Shown here: positions 16,252 through 25,478 of the stretch, one piece after another
Layout: each line of letters starts with the position of its first letter
Numbering within the stretch: the first letter of the stretch is position 1
Notes under the pieces: generated by a model
The model's input: the letters and a program-made list of their open reading frames with translations, nothing else
What the model was told of the DNA's origin: nothing
Database searches by the model: none
NCBI RefSeq assembly: GCF_001632745.1
Contig: NZ_LQRT01000035.1
Location: forward strand, 248,001 to 312,000
Length of the DNA stretch: 64,000 nt
Reading direction: 5' to 3'
DNA from: Aquimarina aggregata
Lineage (GTDB): Bacteria; Bacteroidota; Bacteroidia; Flavobacteriales; Flavobacteriaceae
Position numbers and translations under genes: made by a program

Positions 16252-18849
16252 GTGAGAATTGTACTATTTTGTCTATTAATTTTACCCGCTCTACTTTTTG
16301 CTCAAGAAGACATATTTTCATTTAAATATAATAACGAAAACTTAAGTGATGTTTTAGATGATATACAATCAAACTATAACATTAAGTTTTCATATAATCC
16401 TTCGTGGATCAAGGATCAAGCAGTGACCCTTTTAATCAAAGATGCATCATTAACCCAAATACTTGATCTTTTAGAGCATCAAATCTATTTTACCTTTACC
16501 AAAATTGATAATGAACATTATATTTTAAAAAGATTAAAATCTATCCGTATTTGTGGTCGTATACAAAATATTGAAAACCATAAGAATATCTCGAATGCCA
16601 GTGTAAAAAACATAAAAAGTGGATTGATAACCAGTATGATTATCACAGACGAAAAAGGTTACTTTGAGGTAGAAAACATTAGTATTACAGATACACTAAC
16701 TATATCACATTTAGGATTTAAGGATCTTAAAATCCCTATTTCCGAAGTACAAAATAAAACCTGCAAAAATTATTTTCTTCAGATTAGAGATTATCTTTTA
16801 AATGAGGTAATCATAAAAGATTATCTTTCTTCTGGAGTAGCTATAAAAAATGACGGAACTATTCATTTTGACCTTAAAAATGCAGATGTACTAACCGGTC
16901 AAGCAGAACCTGATGCTTTACAAAGCGTACAATTACTACCTGGGATAGAAAGCCCTAATGAAACAGCATCAGGAATTTTTATTCGTGGTAGTACCCCAGA
17001 TCAAAATCTCGTGCTTTGGGATGGCTTAAAAGTATATAATACTGATCATTTTTTTGGAACACTAACAAATCTTAATCCTTCAATTATAGATGATATTACC
17101 GTATATAGAAGCGGCGCAAAAGCCGAGTACGGGGATCACGTTGCTGGTGTTATTGACATAAAAACAGATCAAAACATTCCTGAACATACGCAAACCAGTA
17201 TTGGTCTAAATATGCTTCATGCAGACGCAGCACTAAAAATACCAATAGCAAACAAATTAGGACTTATTACATCGGCTCGTAGGTCGATTACCGATGTAAT
17301 AGAAACTCCGGCTTTTTTAAGAAATGCAATGAAAGTATTTCAAAATTCAAGAATTTCTACAAATCAGGAAGAATTTGAAGAAGATCCTACTTTTTCTGAA
17401 GAACAGACTTTCTTTTATGAAGATTATACTGCAAAAATAATTTATAACATCAGCCCTAAAGATAAGATCTTATCCAGTGTACTATACACTAAAAACAAAT
17501 TAGATAATTTATTCACAATAGACGAAGATGAAGACTTGCCTGTAATCGTTGATGAAGCCAGAGGACCAAGAGTTGATCAATTACAAATTCAAAATTTTGG
17601 AATCAGTACAACATGGCATCGAAAGTGGAATGATTATTTTGATTTTAGCATAAATACCTATCATTCAAAATACAAATTAGACTATTTCGGTAGAAATTTT
17701 TCAAGTTTTATTTTAGGCACGAATGTGCTAACTAGAAAAAATATTGTTAATGAATCTGGAGGGTTACTAAAAACAAACTTTCATTTAGGTAACTCACTAG
17801 TGTTAACCAGCGGTTATCAATTCAAAAATAAAGAGATTAGATATATCCTTGACACTCCTATTTTTATCACTCTAGATCATGAATATAGTATCAAAACTGA
17901 GCATTCTTTTTTTAATCAAATAAGTTATAATAAATATAAAAATTGGCATTTTGATTTAGGTCTAAGAACAAATCGATATGTTTTTTCTAAAAAAATATTT
18001 TTAGAGCCAAGGTTTTCTATCGAAAAATCTATTAATACCAATTTTAGAATTAAAGGAGCTGTCGAGATTAAAAATCAATCCATAAATCAAATAGAACAAA
18101 CATCTGATAATGATCTTGGTTTAGCTACCGGAATTTGGTTGCCTTCTAACGATACAATACCGCTTGTAAGCAGTAAACAAATATCTGCAGGAGTACTTTT
18201 TAAGAAAAGAGATTGGATCTTAGATATTGATGCTTATTATAAGGAAAGTAGCGGTTTAAGTGCTTTTACAGTACCCCAATTAACCGCTTTTTTTGATTTT
18301 ATTACTGAAGGAAATAGTATCTCAAAAGGAATTGACATACTTGCAAAGAAAAAAATAGGTAGTTACGCTAGTTGGATCGGATATAGTTATGCCGATAATA
18401 AAGCTACTTTTGAAGGCTTGAATAATAATCAACCGTTTAATACCGATAGTGACATCACTCATTCATTAACCTGGTCACATTTATATAGTTGGAGGGATTT
18501 TCAATTTTCTTTAGGTTGGCGATATCGCACCGGTGTTCCCTATACAGAAAGAGATGAAGCTTTACAGTTAATTATGGGTCGTATTAATCAAAAAAGACTA
18601 CCCGAGTTTCATAGATTAGATTTTTCTATGAATTACACATTTGCATTGTCAAAAGATAAATCCTATAAAAATTGTAAAATAGGTGGCGCGTTACTTAATG
18701 TATATGACAGAGAAAATATTTTAGGAAAACAGATAGTCGATATAACAACAGAGACTAATATCCCATCAGGAAGTGATAGACGATCAATACTACAAACAAC
18801 TAGATCACTTGGACTTACTGCAAGTTTTTTTATTCGATTTAACTTCTAG
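16252..18849 (+). CDS. TonB-dependent receptor with N-terminal STN signalling domain
   Basis: An 865-residue outer-membrane receptor. Order of parts: signal peptide (1-17, ending LLFAQ), STN domain (about 22-80, FSFKYNNENLSDVLDDIQSNYNIKF), carboxypeptidase-regulatory-like domain (about 97-180, GRIQNIENHKNISNASV), plug (about 190-305, with AVQLLPGIESPNETASGIFIRGS) and barrel ending in SFFIRFNF. The start is GTG at 16252; no in-frame ATG precedes the signal. No SusD gene follows, so a siderophore or small-molecule ligand is more likely than a polysaccharide. It completes the ECF sigma/FecR signalling unit. Confidence 0.9.
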   Translation: MRIVLFCLLILPALLFAQEDIFSFKYNNENLSDVLDDIQSNYNIKFSYNPSWIKDQAVTLLIKDASLTQILDLLEHQIYFTFTKIDNEHYILKRLKSIRICGRIQNIENHKNISNASVKNIKSGLITSMIITDEKGYFEVENISITDTLTISHLGFKDLKIPISEVQNKTCKNYFLQIRDYLLNEVIIKDYLSSGVAIKNDGTIHFDLKNADVLTGQAEPDALQSVQLLPGIESPNETASGIFIRGSTPDQNLVLWDGLKVYNTDHFFGTLTNLNPSIIDDITVYRSGAKAEYGDHVAGVIDIKTDQNIPEHTQTSIGLNMLHADAALKIPIANKLGLITSARRSITDVIETPAFLRNAMKVFQNSRISTNQEEFEEDPTFSEEQTFFYEDYTAKIIYNISPKDKILSSVLYTKNKLDNLFTIDEDEDLPVIVDEARGPRVDQLQIQNFGISTTWHRKWNDYFDFSINTYHSKYKLDYFGRNFSSFILGTNVLTRKNIVNESGGLLKTNFHLGNSLVLTSGYQFKNKEIRYILDTPIFITLDHEYSIKTEHSFFNQISYNKYKNWHFDLGLRTNRYVFSKKIFLEPRFSIEKSINTNFRIKGAVEIKNQSINQIEQTSDNDLGLATGIWLPSNDTIPLVSSKQISAGVLFKKRDWILDIDAYYKESSGLSAFTVPQLTAFFDFITEGNSISKGIDILAKKKIGSYASWIGYSYADNKATFEGLNNNQPFNTDSDITHSLTWSHLYSWRDFQFSLGWRYRTGVPYTERDEALQLIMGRINQKRLPEFHRLDFSMNYTFALSKDKSYKNCKIGGALLNVYDRENILGKQIVDITTETNIPSGSDRRSILQTTRSLGLTASFFIRFNF

Positions 18850-18966
18850 CACTAGTTACGCAATCTAAAAATATCATTTTCACTTTTAAAGGTTCTAAAT
18901 CAAAATATCGGTACCTTTAATTAAAAATAGCATCATCTGATACTAAATTCATTAACCAATTATTAA

Positions 18967-19704
18967 ATGGAAAAGTTATATACCGATTTAGCAGAAGTTT
19001 ATGAAGCGATGTATAAAACTTTTATAAACTACCACGATGAATATAATTTTTACAATAAAATAATAAAGAGGTTTAATGCTACTCATCTTTTAGAAATTGG
19101 CAGTGGCACAGGTAATTTGGCATCTTACTTTATTAAAAATGGTGTTACTTATTCTGGGTTAGATTATAGTAAAGAGATGATTTCGATTGCTCAAAAAAAA
19201 GTACCAAATGGTAAATTTATCAAAGGAGATATGCGTAGTTTTCATCTTAAACAACCTGTACAAGCTATTATAATGACGGGCAGAACCATTAGTTATCTAT
19301 TACCCAACATAGATGTAAAATCTACCTTTAATACCATTTATGAAAACCTGAAAGAACAAGGCATTTTTTGTTTTGATTTTATTGATGCCAGAGCATTCAT
19401 TCCCGAAATTTCAAAAGAAAAAAAAGTCATACATACGGCAATGTATAATGGTACAAAATATTGTCGAGAAAGTATCTGGAATTTAAATTTAAAATATGGC
19501 ATGGATTTTCTTTGGTATTCAAAATATTTTAAAGAAGTTGAAAACGAATGGATTGAAATTGGGGAGGATACATCTATAATCCGGGCTTTTTCTAGAGAAG
19601 AAATTGAAATATTTCTTACCCTTACTGGTTTTGAAATTAAGGATATCATCAAAAAAGAATCCTATGCCTTCCCTACTTATGTCGTAATAGCTCAAAAACC
19701 ATAA
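18967..19704 (+). CDS. Class I SAM-dependent methyltransferase
   Basis: A 245-residue protein with motif I LLEIGSGTGNLASYF, motif II SGLDYSKEMISIAQKK and GKFIKGDMRSF. It resembles small-molecule methyltransferases of the UbiE/TylM type, as shown by the C-terminal domain with FLWYSKYFKEVENEWIEIGEDTS. Substrate unknown. It stands alone between the receptor gene and the exonuclease gene. A ribosome-binding site is not visible, as usual in this phylum. Confidence 0.82.
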   Translation: MEKLYTDLAEVYEAMYKTFINYHDEYNFYNKIIKRFNATHLLEIGSGTGNLASYFIKNGVTYSGLDYSKEMISIAQKKVPNGKFIKGDMRSFHLKQPVQAIIMTGRTISYLLPNIDVKSTFNTIYENLKEQGIFCFDFIDARAFIPEISKEKKVIHTAMYNGTKYCRESIWNLNLKYGMDFLWYSKYFKEVENEWIEIGEDTSIIRAFSREEIEIFLTLTGFEIKDIIKKESYAFPTYVVIAQKP

Positions 19705-19736
19705 GTAAAAAGTAATTGTATTTTTTATTGGAATAT

Positions 19737-19752
19737 TTCCTTAAATAAGGAA
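19737..19752. promoter_or_regulatory. Palindrome upstream of the exonuclease-GIY-YIG gene
   Basis: TTCCTTA-AA-TAAGGAA is a perfect inverted repeat 54 bases before the ATG at 19806 and 27 bases upstream of the likely -7 element. Its place suggests an operator. Confidence 0.4.
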
Positions 19753-19779
19753 TTTTTCCGATTTTTCATTTTTTTATAG

Positions 19780-19787
19780 TAATTTTG
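19780..19787 (+). promoter_or_regulatory. Bacteroidota -7 promoter element
   Basis: TAATTTTG matches the TAnnTTTG consensus 19 bases before the ATG at 19806. A clear -33 TTTG is missing, so the promoter may depend on an activator. Confidence 0.45.
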
Positions 19788-19805
19788 CAGCATTAAAAAA
19801 GTACA

Positions 19806-21185
19806 ATGCGAGATCAATTATATTCGGTTATCGATGTTGAAACTACTGGAAAAGGTATTTTAGGAAATCGCATTACAGAGATTTGTATTGTGGTCTTAAA
19901 AGATAGTACGATCATTGATAAGTTTACTACTCTTGTAAATCCTGAACAACACATCCCTCCTTTTATTACTGGTCTTACCGGCATAGATGACGATATGGTG
20001 AGAAATGCACCAAAGTTTCATGAAGTAGCTAATCGCATTCTTGAAATGACAACAGGAGCTATTTTTGTTGCTCATAATGTTAATTTTGATTACAATGTTG
20101 TTCGAGAAGAATTCAAGAATTTAGGACATACATTTACCCGAAAAAAATTGTGCACCGTACGCCTGTCTCGAAAATTAATCCCAGGCTTATTCTCTTATAG
20201 TTTAGGAAGACTTTGTACATCTCTTAATATACCTTTAGAAGGGCGTCATCGGGCAGAAGGAGACACTGATGCCACTGTTATATTATTTCAACGAATCTTG
20301 ACCTTAGATCCAGAACACCTTACTATAAATACTTTTCTAAATGCTCGTTCTAAAGAAGCAACGTTGCCACCACATCTTAACGTAGAAACTATCGATTCTT
20401 TACCTGAAGAAACAGGCATTTATTTATTCAAAGATCAAAAAGGTAATGTAATTTATGCAGGAAAAGCTAAAAATATAAAACAACGAGTAATTAGCCACTT
20501 TTATGACAAAAAGAACAAAGAATACGCTCTTGGTCAAAGTACATATACTATTGATTATGAACTAACAGGTAATGAACTTATTGCTTTATTATTAGAAGCA
20601 GAAAAAATACAGAAATATTACCCCAAATTTAATAGTGCACAAAAAAAACCTGTAGTTCCTTTTCGCATACTTAAATATACCAACAGAAAAGGAATTATAC
20701 AACTAGCTATAGATCGTTCTAAGAGTATAGATCACTCACTAGAAATATTTTATAGACGATCTGACGCAATAGAACAATTAGAAAAATTATGCTTTGACTA
20801 TCAATTATGTCCTAAATACTGTAATTTACTAAATACTACTGAGCGCTGTTCTCATTATAGAATAAAAAATTGCAAAGGTATATGTTGCGAGGAAGAATCT
20901 GTGGCATTGTATAATATGCGCGTACAAAAGGCTTTAACTTCTTTAACGAAAGAAAAAGAAACATACTTTATCAAAGAAAAAGGGAGAACTATGAATGAAC
21001 ATAGTTTTATAATGATACAAGATGGTGTTTATAAAGGTTTTGGATATATAGATCATTCTGAACAGCTATCAACCTTAGAGGATTTCGATTCTTTTTTAAC
21101 TTCACAAAAGCATACATACCACACTACAAAAATTATTAAGAGTTATTTACGTAAACATGGAGAAAACAATATAGTTTACTTCTGA
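19806..21185 (+). CDS. DEDDh 3'-5' exonuclease fused to a UvrC/Cho-type GIY-YIG domain
   Basis: A 459-residue protein. Residues 1-170 form a DnaQ-like exonuclease with Asp10, Glu12 (VIDVETT), Asp95 (NFDYN), His148 (GRHRAEGD) and Asp153. Residues about 198-280 form a GIY-YIG nuclease domain (ETGIYLF, VIYAGKAKNIKQRV, LLLEAEKIQKYYPKFN) as in UvrC and Cho. A cysteine-bearing segment (residues about 335-370, with CPKYCNLL, CSHY, CKGICC) follows. The architecture is known in Bacteroidota and Actinobacteria and suggests repair-related incision plus trimming. No partner gene is adjacent. Exact lesion specificity is unknown. Confidence 0.88.
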   Translation: MRDQLYSVIDVETTGKGILGNRITEICIVVLKDSTIIDKFTTLVNPEQHIPPFITGLTGIDDDMVRNAPKFHEVANRILEMTTGAIFVAHNVNFDYNVVREEFKNLGHTFTRKKLCTVRLSRKLIPGLFSYSLGRLCTSLNIPLEGRHRAEGDTDATVILFQRILTLDPEHLTINTFLNARSKEATLPPHLNVETIDSLPEETGIYLFKDQKGNVIYAGKAKNIKQRVISHFYDKKNKEYALGQSTYTIDYELTGNELIALLLEAEKIQKYYPKFNSAQKKPVVPFRILKYTNRKGIIQLAIDRSKSIDHSLEIFYRRSDAIEQLEKLCFDYQLCPKYCNLLNTTERCSHYRIKNCKGICCEEESVALYNMRVQKALTSLTKEKETYFIKEKGRTMNEHSFIMIQDGVYKGFGYIDHSEQLSTLEDFDSFLTSQKHTYHTTKIIKSYLRKHGENNIVYF

Positions 21186-21202
21186 TTACTTTATAGTATG
21201 AA

Positions 21203-21230
21203 AAAAGCGATCCGTACGAAGATCGCCTTT
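21203..21230 (+). terminator. Probable terminator of the exonuclease gene
   Basis: GCGATC and GATCGC form a stem with a short loop, flanked by an A-run and a CTTT tail, 18 bases after the stop. The T-run is short. Confidence 0.5.
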
Positions 21231-21300
21231 AGCTCTAACAAATAATTAGGGGAAATCAAATCATTAATCAAACAATACTTTTATGATTACTACGAAATTA

Positions 21301-21612
21301 TTAGTCCTCTATAAAAATTTCTATAGTACTCTTCATTTTTAATTTCTTTCCTTCCAGTCTTGCCTGTCCAAAAAATTCTTTAGCAATTTCTTGTTCAGAA
21401 ATTAATTCGTCAATTCTACCATTATCATATTCGCAACTATCGGTAAAATCACCTTCTGTACGCGATAAACGTTGTAGTTTATGAAAATTGATTTTCACTT
21501 TGAGTACAGAATTGATAATATCTGCAGCTTCTGTCGCCGTAAAAACGCCATCTATTAAATTAATGTCTTGGCTTGTTTTTAGCATTACTGGTGCTGTTTC
21601 TAATGTTTCCAT
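21301..21612 (-). CDS. Conserved hypothetical protein
   Basis: A 103-residue cytoplasmic protein (METLETAPVMLKTSQDINLIDGVFTATEAADIINSVLKVKINFHKLQRLSRTE..., quoted in part) without membrane segments. The pattern of short helices and the C-terminal KMKSTIEIFIED strand look like a small folded domain. I do not recognise a named family. It lies downstream of the SbtA-like permease gene on the same strand with a 99-base gap that contains an AT-rich 18-mer also found upstream of 22729-22965. Confidence 0.6.
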   Translation of the reverse strand: METLETAPVMLKTSQDINLIDGVFTATEAADIINSVLKVKINFHKLQRLSRTEGDFTDSCEYDNGRIDELISEQEIAKEFFGQARLEGKKLKMKSTIEIFIED

Positions 21613-21711
21613 AACTATGAATTACTATTTTTTTATTTTATCTACTACAAAGGTGCATTATAAATTCTATATATTTTTATTTATATATTTTATAACAATC
21701 ATAAAATATTA

Positions 21712-22677
21712 TTATGATAGATGAATAATACATAAATATAAAGGCATTCCAAGAGTAATATTAAAAGGAAATGTAATCGCCAATGCCATTGGTATATAAA
21801 GACTAGGGTTTGCTTTTGGCGCTGCTAACCTCATCGCTGCAGGAACTGCTATATAAGAAGCACTTGCTGCTAATATTGCAAACAACAATCTATTTCCATT
21901 TTCTGAAATAAAAGCTCCGCTTATCACCGCAACTATACATCCATTAACAATAGGTATTAGTATCGCAAATAAAAATGCGAACCATCCTTTTTTTATAAAA
22001 TCAGAGAGTTTGCGTCCGCTAGTAATCCCCATGTCGAGTAAAAACACAGCCAAAAATCCTTTAAATATATCCGTGGTAAAAGGTTTAATTCCTTCTGCTT
22101 GAGATTCACTTGCTAATAACCCAACGATAAGACTTCCTATTATTAACAACACACTGCCATTGGTAAGTGCATGATGCAACACTTTTTTCATCGGTATTTT
22201 ATCTTCATTCTTGTTTTTCTTAAAGACTGTAATCAATAACAATCCTACCATTATAGAAGGCGCTTCCATAAGTGCCATAATTGCAACCATATGACCATTA
22301 AAAGCAATTTGTTCCATCTCTAAAAAAGTGATTGTTGTAACAAAAGTAACGGCACTCACAGAACCATAAGAGGCGGCTATTGCTCCAGAATTTTCTAAAC
22401 TAAACTTTTTTCTTAATATAAAAAAAGTATACACAGGTACTATAATTGCTAGCATTATACCAAAGAAAAAGGACCACACAATTTCTGCATTAAATTCACT
22501 ATGAGATAATTCCTGACCTCCTTTAAAACCTATCGACAATAAAAGATACAAAGAGATAAATTTTGAAGAATTCTCAGGTATATTAAGATCGCTTTTAAGC
22601 TGCACAGCAAGGATTCCTAAAAAGAAAAAAAGTAACGCCGGATTTGTTAAATTATCTACCAATAAATGTATATCCAT
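21712..22677 (-). CDS. sbtA: SbtA-like sodium-dependent bicarbonate transporter
   Basis: A 321-residue integral membrane protein with about ten membrane helices in two inverted halves. Diagnostic segments are NPALLFFFLGILAVQLKSDLNIP at the start, LLLSIGFKGGQEL, SYGSVSAVTFVT (the substrate-site loop) and ALMEAPSIMVGLLL. SbtA proteins import bicarbonate with sodium in cyanobacteria; homologues in heterotrophs may feed anaplerotic carboxylation. No SbtB regulator is adjacent. A small two-helix membrane protein gene lies 51 bases upstream and is probably in the same operon. Confidence 0.85.
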   Translation of the reverse strand: MDIHLLVDNLTNPALLFFFLGILAVQLKSDLNIPENSSKFISLYLLLSIGFKGGQELSHSEFNAEIVWSFFFGIMLAIIVPVYTFFILRKKFSLENSGAIAASYGSVSAVTFVTTITFLEMEQIAFNGHMVAIMALMEAPSIMVGLLLITVFKKNKNEDKIPMKKVLHHALTNGSVLLIIGSLIVGLLASESQAEGIKPFTTDIFKGFLAVFLLDMGITSGRKLSDFIKKGWFAFLFAILIPIVNGCIVAVISGAFISENGNRLLFAILAASASYIAVPAAMRLAAPKANPSLYIPMALAITFPFNITLGMPLYLCIIHLS

Positions 22678-22728
22678 AACAACTGTAATTAATTATTTTA
22701 AAAGGTTGATTTTTTTAATTGATAAGAT

Positions 22729-22965
22729 TCAGTCATTATGGGTTATAAGATGAAATATATAGATTGATCCCACTATAAATCCACATTTCAAAATTTCAGG
22801 CAAGAAAAGTGAGCCGCTTTTTAGAGATAAGGATATAAAAAAGGCAAAAAAAAGAAGTCCAACGATTGCGCTTAACTTCTTTAATTTTGAATTGATTCTT
22901 TTACTATAAAGCGGTATTACTTCGATATCACTTTGAGTACTAGTTTTTGAATTGTCTTCTTTCAT
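22729..22965 (-). CDS. Small membrane protein upstream of sbtA
   Basis: A 78-residue protein with a polar N terminus (MKEDNSKTSTQSDIEVIPLY) and two membrane segments (LSAIVGLLFFAFFISLSL and ILKCGFIVGSIYIFHLIT). No family recognised. It precedes the SbtA-like gene by 51 bases on the same strand and may be an accessory subunit, although that is only inferred from position. Confidence 0.55.
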   Translation of the reverse strand: MKEDNSKTSTQSDIEVIPLYSKRINSKLKKLSAIVGLLFFAFFISLSLKSGSLFLPEILKCGFIVGSIYIFHLITHND

Positions 22966-23317
22966 TTATTTTGTTTTGCGCAAAGCTCTAAACTTTATAT
23001 CATATATTTTTATTTATATTTATTATAAAAAACATAAATTTTGTTTATGCAAAACATATCACTCTAGTTAGAAATACTTTACAAAATCCCAGCATTAAAA
23101 AGTGATATAAAAATTTTAGAAGAATTATTTCTTGTATAACAGACTATAATAGATATGAAGACTAAAGTAGAAAGAGTTCGATTATTTAAAATTAATGATG
23201 TCTAACATCTTATAAAGTAACTAACGAATGTGTAAAAAATTATGATTACTAGTAGTAGAAAAACACTAGACGAATAAAGGTTTACGAAGTACTCTTTGTA
23301 TATATAAACTATCTCTA
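22966..23317. other. Intergenic region with no gene
   Basis: About 350 very AT-rich bases. It should carry the promoter of the small membrane protein/sbtA pair. An 18-mer ATATATTTTTATTTATAT at 23002-23019 recurs at 21669-21686, both upstream of minus-strand genes. Nothing else was seen. Confidence 0.4.
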
Positions 23318-24043
23318 TTACTCATTTTCGTTCCAGTAATAACTATCGGGATAAGTTCTATCTCCAAAAATAGCTGTTCCAACTCTAATTATTGTTGCCC
23401 CTTCTTCTATGGCTATTTCAAGATCACTGCTCATTCCCATAGACAATTCTTTTATGTCTACATTAGGGATTTTTAGCGCCATAATTTTTTTCTGAAGCTC
23501 TTTTAAAAGACGAAAACATTTTCTCACTTCTTTTGAATCCGAGCTAAGTAACCCTATAGTCATTAACCCTTTAATATGTATCGTATCAAACGCTGCAACT
23601 TCTCGTATAAAATCTATGGTCTCATTTGGAGCAATTCCAAATTTACTTTCTTCAAAAGAAGTATTTACTTGGATATAAACATCAATTTCTTTTTTTTCTA
23701 AACGTAACCTTTGATGTAGTTTTTTTGCTAGGGATATTCTATCAATAGATTCGATACAAGATGCCCATTTCAACACTTCTTTTATTTTATTAGTTTGTAA
23801 ATGTCCTATAAAATGTACTTCTGGGTTTAAATGGCAGACTGCACTACATTTTTCTTTAAGTTCTTGAACCTTATTCTCTACTATTAATGATACTCCTTGT
23901 GCTAATGCAAAATTAATTCTGTTAGTATCAACTGTTTTTGTTGCCAATAACATACGAACATCGCTTAAATTTCTATTTGAGCGATTACAAGCAGTTTGTA
24001 TTCTTTGATTGATTATATTAATGTTTTTGGCAATTAAATCCAT
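23318..24043 (-). CDS. yggS: YggS family pyridoxal phosphate homeostasis protein
   Basis: A 241-residue protein of the alanine racemase N-terminal fold type without the second racemase domain. The PLP-binding lysine is Lys36 in LLATKTVD; further motifs are VHFIGHLQTNK, VYIQVNTSFEESKFG, GLMTIG and LSMGMSSDLEIAIEEGATIIRVG. The family keeps PLP levels balanced in the cytoplasm. It is the last gene of the AAA/MarR/YggS operon, with a two-base gap to the MarR gene, which is an unusual neighbourhood since YggS more often sits beside cell-division or proline genes. Confidence 0.93.
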   Translation of the reverse strand: MDLIAKNINIINQRIQTACNRSNRNLSDVRMLLATKTVDTNRINFALAQGVSLIVENKVQELKEKCSAVCHLNPEVHFIGHLQTNKIKEVLKWASCIESIDRISLAKKLHQRLRLEKKEIDVYIQVNTSFEESKFGIAPNETIDFIREVAAFDTIHIKGLMTIGLLSSDSKEVRKCFRLLKELQKKIMALKIPNVDIKELSMGMSSDLEIAIEEGATIIRVGTAIFGDRTYPDSYYWNENE

Positions 24044-24045
24044 TG

Positions 24046-24627
24046 TTATTCTACCATTTTATGTTCTGGACAATCAACGCGCAATTCAGAATTTTCTAGA
24101 GGTTTCTTAAGGAAATTGCAATAATGTTTGTTTTCACTCTTGCTATAATGGTAACAGGTAAGACACATACGCTGTACAGATATAACTGACTTTTTATTTA
24201 GTCGTTCAATAATATTTAATAAATTATTTAAAAATTGCCCTTTTTCTGTATCATTCAAGGATGCTATAGAAGTATCAAGAGCCTCTGTATAATTAACTGT
24301 TTGCTTTGCAATATTTCTACCGTTAGTAGTTAACTGAAGACTATAACTTCTAGAATCGTAGGTATCAGGGATTTTAATCAAAAGTTCTTTCTGCAATAAC
24401 ACTCGAACAGAGTCACTTATTGTAGCTTTGGTTAGATCAAATTCTTTAGCTAAAAAACTTACCTTAGACATCTCCTGCTTATGTGTTAGGCAAAAAATCA
24501 ATATCTGTATTTGTATTGGACTGATTTTATGTTTTTTACTTTCTTCCCAAAGTAGTACCCTAAAAGTTTTAGAGATACGCTCCAGCGCTTGGGTTATTTT
24601 GTGATGTATTTCTGTATCATTCATCAT
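24046..24627 (-). CDS. MarR family regulator with C-terminal cysteine cluster
   Basis: A 193-residue protein. Residues about 15-145 form a MarR winged helix (ISPIQIQILIFCL, KEFDLTKATISDSVRVLLQKELL, wing DTYDSRSYSLQLT). An added tail of about 45 residues holds four cysteines at 155, 158, 170 and 186 (CLTCYHYS, HYC, VDCPEH), a pattern fit for metal binding or thiol sensing. It lies between the AAA ATPase (three-base gap) and yggS (two-base gap). A palindrome in front of the operon at 25376 is a good candidate for its own operator. The effector is unknown. Confidence 0.85.
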   Translation of the reverse strand: MMNDTEIHHKITQALERISKTFRVLLWEESKKHKISPIQIQILIFCLTHKQEMSKVSFLAKEFDLTKATISDSVRVLLQKELLIKIPDTYDSRSYSLQLTTNGRNIAKQTVNYTEALDTSIASLNDTEKGQFLNNLLNIIERLNKKSVISVQRMCLTCYHYSKSENKHYCNFLKKPLENSELRVDCPEHKMVE

Positions 24628-24630
24628 CCT

Positions 24631-25350
24631 TTATTTTATTACTTCTTTTGATTCTTCAACCTCAATAATTCTCTTCTTCACTTCTCTGTATACATTATCT
24701 TTTGCTTCGGCATAAGAAATACCGTAGCATCTATTTAATACTCTATACGTTTCTGGATATTGTTCTAATAGTGAATCGTAAAATTGATCCAATTCGGTAT
24801 TGGTTGGTAGCGTGAATTTCAATTTTAATTGAAAACGTCTTAGTAAAGCAGTGTCAATAATACTTGAATGATTTGTTGCGGCAATTAATAAAGTTGAATC
24901 TGGTAGGTAATCGATTAATTGTATAATCGTATTCACTAGTCTTTTCATTTCACCAGAGTCTTTTTTATCATAATCTCTAATTCGTCCAATGTAATCAAAC
25001 TCATCAATAAAAAGCACGGCATTTTCTCTTGTGGCTATTTTAAAAACATTGGTAATATTTTTGGCGGTCTCACCTAATCTTGAGGATACTATTGTTCCTA
25101 AATTTAAAACAAAAATCTTCTTATTCAAAAAATCAGCAATCGCCTTGGCGGTAGTGGTTTTTCCGCAACCTGTATGACCAAATAACAGAAGTTTATTATC
25201 TACAGGTAACTCATACTGCTTTAAAGTTTCAATATATTTAAATTCCTTTAACAACTGATTCAGTTTGTCTTTATTTTCTTGACTAAACTTAATCCTATCA
25301 AGAGGAACAACTTTTTCTTTTGAGCTAATTATTAAATCATTCTTATTCAT
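24631..25350 (-). CDS. AAA+ ATPase (single domain)
   Basis: A 239-residue protein made of little more than one AAA module: Walker A GHTGCGKTT (58-66), Walker B LFIDEFD (113-119), sensor 1 Asn160 (AATN) and paired arginines 171-172 (LLRRF) that may act as arginine fingers. There is no extra domain to define a substrate. It heads an operon with a cysteine-rich MarR protein and YggS. Small AAA proteins of this sort can unfold or remodel a partner. A chaperone-like role towards a redox or PLP enzyme is speculation. Confidence 0.85.
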   Translation of the reverse strand: MNKNDLIISSKEKVVPLDRIKFSQENKDKLNQLLKEFKYIETLKQYELPVDNKLLLFGHTGCGKTTTAKAIADFLNKKIFVLNLGTIVSSRLGETAKNITNVFKIATRENAVLFIDEFDYIGRIRDYDKKDSGEMKRLVNTIIQLIDYLPDSTLLIAATNHSSIIDTALLRRFQLKLKFTLPTNTELDQFYDSLLEQYPETYRVLNRCYGISYAEAKDNVYREVKKRIIEVEESKEVIK

Positions 25351-25375
25351 TTACTATTGCCTATCTTTTTTTAAC

Positions 25376-25391
25376 TTGCTAAAGTTAGCAA
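25376..25391. promoter_or_regulatory. Candidate MarR operator
   Basis: TTGCTAA-AG-TTAGCAA, a perfect inverted repeat with 7-bp arms, lies 26 bases upstream of the first gene of the AAA/MarR/YggS operon. Its size and place fit MarR-type autoregulation. A nearby direct repeat of TAGCATATT occurs at about 25404-25428. Confidence 0.5.
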
Positions 25392-25478
25392 TCCTTATCA
25401 TTATAGCATATTTTTTAGCATATTCTATTTCATCACCTATACAGACAATACTATTGTTTTATTAACCAATTGCTACCA

